DNA of 12,281 bases from positions 1-12,281 of the forward strand of contig JADGJL010000896.1 of NCBI GenBank assembly GCA_027600665.1, written 5' to 3'. Positions 8,375-12,281 of this stretch are shown here, piece by piece (position 1 is the stretch's first letter; every line of letters begins with the position of its first letter). The notes beneath the pieces are model-generated. The model was not told where the DNA came from and did no database searches. It saw only the letters and a program-made list of their open reading frames with translations. Position numbers and translations under genes: made by a program. The DNA comes from Irineochytrium annulatum (lineage: Eukaryota > Chytridiomycota > Chytridiomycetes > Chytridiales > Chytridiaceae).

Positions 8375-11108
8375 ATGTCTACCAGGCTTCTCTCCTTCGT
8401 CGCGGTCGCGTTTGGGCTGCTTGCGGGCCTCGTCCAAGGTGCGCCAACCCCGGACGGCCTCGAGGCCCGTCAGTGCACACTCGCGGGCCCGACGGCCCAG
8501 CCCGCCTCGTGGATGTTGGGCGTAAAGCATCAGGGCATCTCGCCGTTCAATGGCGATTCGTCTTACAAAGTCTTCCGCAACGTAAAAGGTGCGTACTTAA
8601 AAATCTGCTTGCCTTTTCGCGTTCATTAACACTCAGCTAACGATAAAACACAAAAAGATTACGGAGCTGTCGGCGACGGCGTCCACGACGACACGGCCGC
8701 CATCCAAGCCGCCATCACGGCCGGCAACCGCTGCGGCGCCAACTGCAACGCCGGGTCCTCCACCCTCACCCCCGCCCTGGTCTTCTTCCCCGCCGGCGTA
8801 TACCTCATCTCGTCGCCAATCGTCCAGTACTACTACACCCAGCTCGTCGGCGACGCGACGCACCCGCCCACGCTTAAAGCCAGCAGCGCGTGGACTCCAA
8901 ATGGGAAGAACTACGTGGGCATCTACGCGATGGTCGACTCGGACCCCTACGTCCCCAACGGGAACGGGGCGAACTGGTACCAGAACCAGAACAACTTCTT
9001 CAGGCAGATCAGGTATGTGTGTGTGCTGGTGGTACCTTGGTTTTAGTCCTGCCGTTACTTCTCCTTCCATTCGACACCCGCCCCCCTTTCTCGTACGTAC
9101 CTAATTCGCATCTCCTGAATAGAAATTTCATTTTCGACATGACTGCGGTCCCCGCCGGCAACCCGGTCACGGGCATCCACTGGCAAGTCGCGCAGGCCAC
9201 GTCCCTCACCAATATCGTTTTCAACATGGCAGCCGGCGCCGCGTCGCAGCACCAGGGCATCTGGATGGAGAACGGCTCGGGCGGTTGGATGGCGGACTTA
9301 ACCTTCAACGGCGGCAAGTTCGGCATGTGGGTCGGGAACCAGCAATTTACGAACAGGAACTTGGTCTTCAACAACTGCCAGACCGGTGTCTACCTCAACT
9401 GGGACTGGACGTGGAGCTTCAAGGACCTGCAGGCGAACAACTGCCAGATCGGTGTAGACATGTCCAGCAGCAACCTCGCGACCGTCACCCTCATCGACGG
9501 CAAGTTTGCAAACACTGCCGTGGCCGTCCTGACCGCCTCGTATGTGAAACCTCCTTCTTCTCTTGCTGCAACCTCCACTAACAGCCTTTTTATTTCAGCT
9601 CCCTCCCCAGCGCGAACCCTACCGCCTCCAAGGGCACCCTTATCCTCGACAACGTCCAGCTCACCTCCGTCGGCGTCGCCGTCAAGCTTTCCTCCAACGG
9701 CGCGACCCTCCTCGGCGGCGGCTCGACCACCATCACGCGTTGGGGCCAGGGCCGATACTATGCGGCGTCCTCCTCGGCCACGACCGTCAACGGCAACTTC
9801 GCCCCCGGCTCCAAACCCGCGAGCCTGCTGTCGGGCAACCGGTTTTTCACAAGGGCCAGGCCCGAGTACGAGGGTTACCCGGCCAGCGCGTTTGTGAGCG
9901 TGAAGGACTTCGGAGCGAAGGGCGACGGGAGGGCGGACGACACGGCCGCGCTGCAGTCCGTCATCAACAACAACGCCGGCTGCAAGATCGTACGTTTTTA
10001 TCCTATGTCGCTGTAATATATTGTGCTCACCTGACTGATTACGTACTCCTTTTTCCGGCGCCAACAGATCTACATCCCCGCTGGTACCTACCTCGTCACC
10101 TCCACGCTCTTCGTGCCTGTCAACACTCGCATCGTCGGCGAGGCCTGGTCTACTCTGATGGGCACCGGCTCCGCCTTCTCCTCCGCCTCCAACCCGACCC
10201 CGGTCGTCCGCGTTGGCAACTCTGGCGACCAGGGTCTCGTCGAGCTCTCGGACCTGATCATCTCCACGCGCGGACCCGCCCCTGGCGCCCTCCTGGTCCA
10301 GTGGAACGTGCACGAGCGCAGCGGGCACCAGGGCGAGGCCGGCATGTGGGACGTCCAGTTCAGGGTCGGCGGCGCCGCGGGGACGAACCTGCAGGCTGGT
10401 CAGTGTCAGATCACCGACGCCGTCAACTCGGGCAGCACGGCGAACCCGGCGTGCATTGGTGCTTGGGGCCACATGCACATCACGAGCAAGGCGAGCGGGT
10501 ACTTTGAGAACGTGTGGATGTGGACTGCAGACCACGATATGGACGGCGGCGCCATACTCAACATCTACTCCGGCCGCGGTCTCCTTGTCAACTCGGCGGG
10601 CCCCGTCTGGCTCCTCGGCACCGCCGCCGAGCACAACACCCTGTACCAGTACCAACTCTCCTCGGCCTCCAACGTCTTCGCCTCGATGATCCAGACCGAG
10701 ACCCCTTACATGCAGGGCGGCGCCGGCTCGGTCCGCGCCACGGCCCCCTCGGCGCCGAACGCGGCGTACGGCGACCCGACCTACTCCAACTGCGGCTCTA
10801 GCAACACATGCGCGATGTCATGGAGCCTTCGGGTCGTCAACTCGAGCGGCGTCTGGGTCTACGGCGCCGGTATGTACAGCTTCTTCAACAACCACGGCCA
10901 AAACTGCCTGGCCTCGGGCTCGTTCTGCCAGGACGCGCTGGTGTCGGTCGAGAACAACAGCAGGGACCTTCACCTGTTTGTCATCAACACCATCGGCGCG
11001 AAGAACCTCCTCGTCAGCGACTCGGGCGTGGCCGTCGCTCAGTCGAGCGCGTTCACGGTTTCTTCGACCGCCATCAGTGTCGCCGGAGTGCTGGGTGTGA
11101 CCTTCTGA
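8375..11108 (+). CDS. Secreted glycoside hydrolase family 55 exo-beta-1,3-glucanase
   Basis: Exons 8375-8588, 8658-9012, 9123-9539, 9599-9989 and 10068-11108 encode about 805 residues, the usual GH55 size. Introns are 69, 110, 59, 78 bases, with CTAAC at 9578-9582 and CTGAC at 10031-10035. The start has A at -3 and gives a signal peptide (hydrophobic 4-20, likely cleavage after VQG at 22), perhaps with a short propeptide up to EAR (30-32). Two related beta-helix modules open with DYGAVGDG...DDTAAIQ (from 72) and DFGAKGDG...DDTAALQ (from 432), the two halves of the GH55 rib-cage fold. The second half carries WTADHDMDGG (611-620) and AEHNTLYQY, where Glu647 fits the catalytic acid known from Phanerochaete Lam55A. 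By family, it releases glucose or gentiobiose from beta-1,3/1,6-glucan outside the cell, for wall turnover, storage glucan use or attack on other fungi. The gene looks intact. Confidence 0.95.
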
Positions 11109-11277
11109 ACAGACGTTACCGAGACATAGTGCTGTGTCTCATTGAACTACTTTGTATATGAACCTCCTTTGTGATTCTGGTCTGACCTCTTTCTTGTTAA
11201 AAGCCGTGTACAAACACAACACATTGTGACTTTTTCCCCCTTTTTACTATGTGAATACTTCGGAAAGAAGTAGAAGG

Positions 11278-11283
11278 AATAAA
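11278..11283 (+). terminator. Candidate polyadenylation signal of the GH55 gene
   Basis: AATAAA lies 170 bases after the glucanase stop, within A-rich sequence and after a T-rich stretch (11231-11245), a plausible fungal cleavage and polyadenylation setting. A second AATAAA at 11727-11732 is too far away to be the first choice. Confidence 0.5.
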
Positions 11284-11410
11284 ATTTGAAAGGCACCGAA
11301 AAGGATTGCCGACATCCCTCTGGGTTCTGTGAGCATTCCTATAAAGCGCGAGTCATGGCTTAGTTTGCGTCGTGGTGCAGCGAGCGGTCGGGGGTGCGGC
11401 AGGCCAAAGC

Positions 11411-11427
11411 AAAAAAAAAAAAAAAAA
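11411..11427. repeat. Poly(A) tract of 17 bases
   Basis: A pure run of 17 A stands in otherwise mixed sequence, about 130 bases after the candidate polyadenylation signal. No flanking direct repeat was seen, so it is not evidence for a retroposed copy. Confidence 0.8.
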
Positions 11428-12084
11428 TGGTGAAGATATCGGCCGGAGCTCGCAGACCCTCGAGGTAGACGAGTAAAGGGTTCATGCGCCTTGCTCGTCG
11501 CTTCAGCCTTTGCTGTTCTCCAGGCTCCGTTGCTGATAGCAGCTGCATAGCGATGGGCGCGGCAGCGCCTTGGGGTCCGCGGGTTTGAGCGGGACCACGG
11601 ACTGCTGCTGCCAGTGAGCGCAAGACGACGGAAATAGCTCAGAAGTGAAGTAGTGTTAAGGCACGAAGAGGTGGTGTCTCGTCGATGTTTCCTTACTTGG
11701 TAACACTACCATGACGGCTCCGATAGAATAAAATTATTGAATATCCAAAAACCGGGAAGAAACGGAGCTAAGAAAGGTACGAGACTTCCCTCCGTCGTTC
11801 ACCTTGGCGCCTTTTATGATCACGTTTTTGCATCAACGGCAATGTAAGTAAAGTATCCCTCCGAATTGTCACGCGTACATCTTCAAGCTGGGCGGGTTTA
11901 TTAGAATAAGGATGTTGCCCAGAGGTAATAGTGGAAGCCAGGTAAGAGGCGCCGCAAAATCTATGTCCAAAAAAAAACGAGCAAGTTTGATATAGGAATG
12001 ACGATAGGCTATAAACCAAAAGGCAAAGGCAAAAAGAAAGAAAGGAAGAAAGGCGGAATTGGGCATAACAATCGTTCAAAAACG

Positions 12085-12099
12085 AAAAAAAAAAAAAAA
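12085..12099. repeat. Poly(A) tract of 15 bases in A-rich region
   Basis: A run of 15 A lies within a wider purine-rich stretch (about 12020-12155). Read on the minus strand it is a T/C-rich tract like those in fungal untranslated regions and promoters. Confidence 0.75.
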
Positions 12100-12281
12100 C
12101 GGAGAAAGAGAGTAAACGAAACCAACAAAGAAAAAGGCAGTCCAGTAGAAAAAAAATGCCCCATCGCAACAGACATGCCCAGCCAAATGTACACTAGCAC
12201 CAGCCCGGTATCCTCTTTTCCATGTTCCTCTTTACATTGTCTACAAGCCCGTCTTTCGCCCCCCTGCACACGCTCTACAAG

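Larger units (their letters stand above)
11109..12281. other. Gene-free region downstream of the glucanase
   Basis: No gene is supported in these 1173 bases. The first 170 or so are the probable glucanase 3' untranslated region. The middle (about 11350-11640) is GC-richer but has no ATG-started frame of note. From about 11700 the + strand is purine- and A-rich, with a homopurine run near 12031-12053; the minus strand is therefore T/C-rich and its open frames (for example 12009-12269) are low-complexity Phe/Leu/Ser runs. This could be the 3' untranslated region of a convergent gene lying beyond the right edge. Confidence 0.5.

Noticed and set aside
9390..10655. Minus-strand open frame of 421 codons
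   Set aside because: It lies antisense to GH55 exons and crosses two introns of that gene. Its Arg/Gly/Val-rich composition is what GC-rich codons give on the opposite strand, and no family is recognised.
11411..11427. A-tract as the tail of a retroposed element or processed pseudogene
   Set aside because: No coding similarity upstream apart from non-coding sequence, and no target-site duplication flanking the tract.

Overview
The window reads as nuclear DNA of a filamentous fungus, most likely a basidiomycete (Agaricomycetes). Four protein genes, all on the + strand, are GC-rich and broken by short GT-AG introns of about 54 to 110 bases. Several of these introns have a CTAAC, CTGAC or CTAAT branch-site-like motif. 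The gene content (an Rtf2 homologue, a Zn2Cys6 regulator with a fungal middle homology region, and a GH55 beta-1,3-glucanase of white-rot type) agrees with this. The exact taxon cannot be read from the sequence.

Layout: (1) 44-1059, Rtf2-family replication-fork protein, two exons. (2) 1060-1581, intergenic. (3) 1582-4315, Zn2Cys6 transcription factor, three exons. (4) 4316-4733, short intergenic stretch that probably holds the promoter, and perhaps an unseen first exon, of the next gene. (5) 4734-7210, six-exon seven-transmembrane receptor with an N-terminal cysteine-rich domain of Frizzled type; this is the most interesting gene here. (6) 7211-8374, a long intergenic region, AT-rich then GC-rich, ending in the promoter of the next gene. 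(7) 8375-11108, secreted GH55 exo-beta-1,3-glucanase, five exons. (8) 11109-12281, no gene seen, with A-tracts and purine-rich stretches.

The genes are separate transcription units, not an operon. Receptor, transcription factor and glucanase lie side by side, but nothing in the sequence proves a shared pathway. The only unusual system candidate is the Frizzled-like receptor. It has ten cysteines with spacing very close to metazoan Frizzled ectodomains, yet no KTxxxW motif after the last membrane segment. Its first intron is in frame, lacks a stop, falls inside the cysteine-rich domain and ends in a TAGCAG tandem acceptor.
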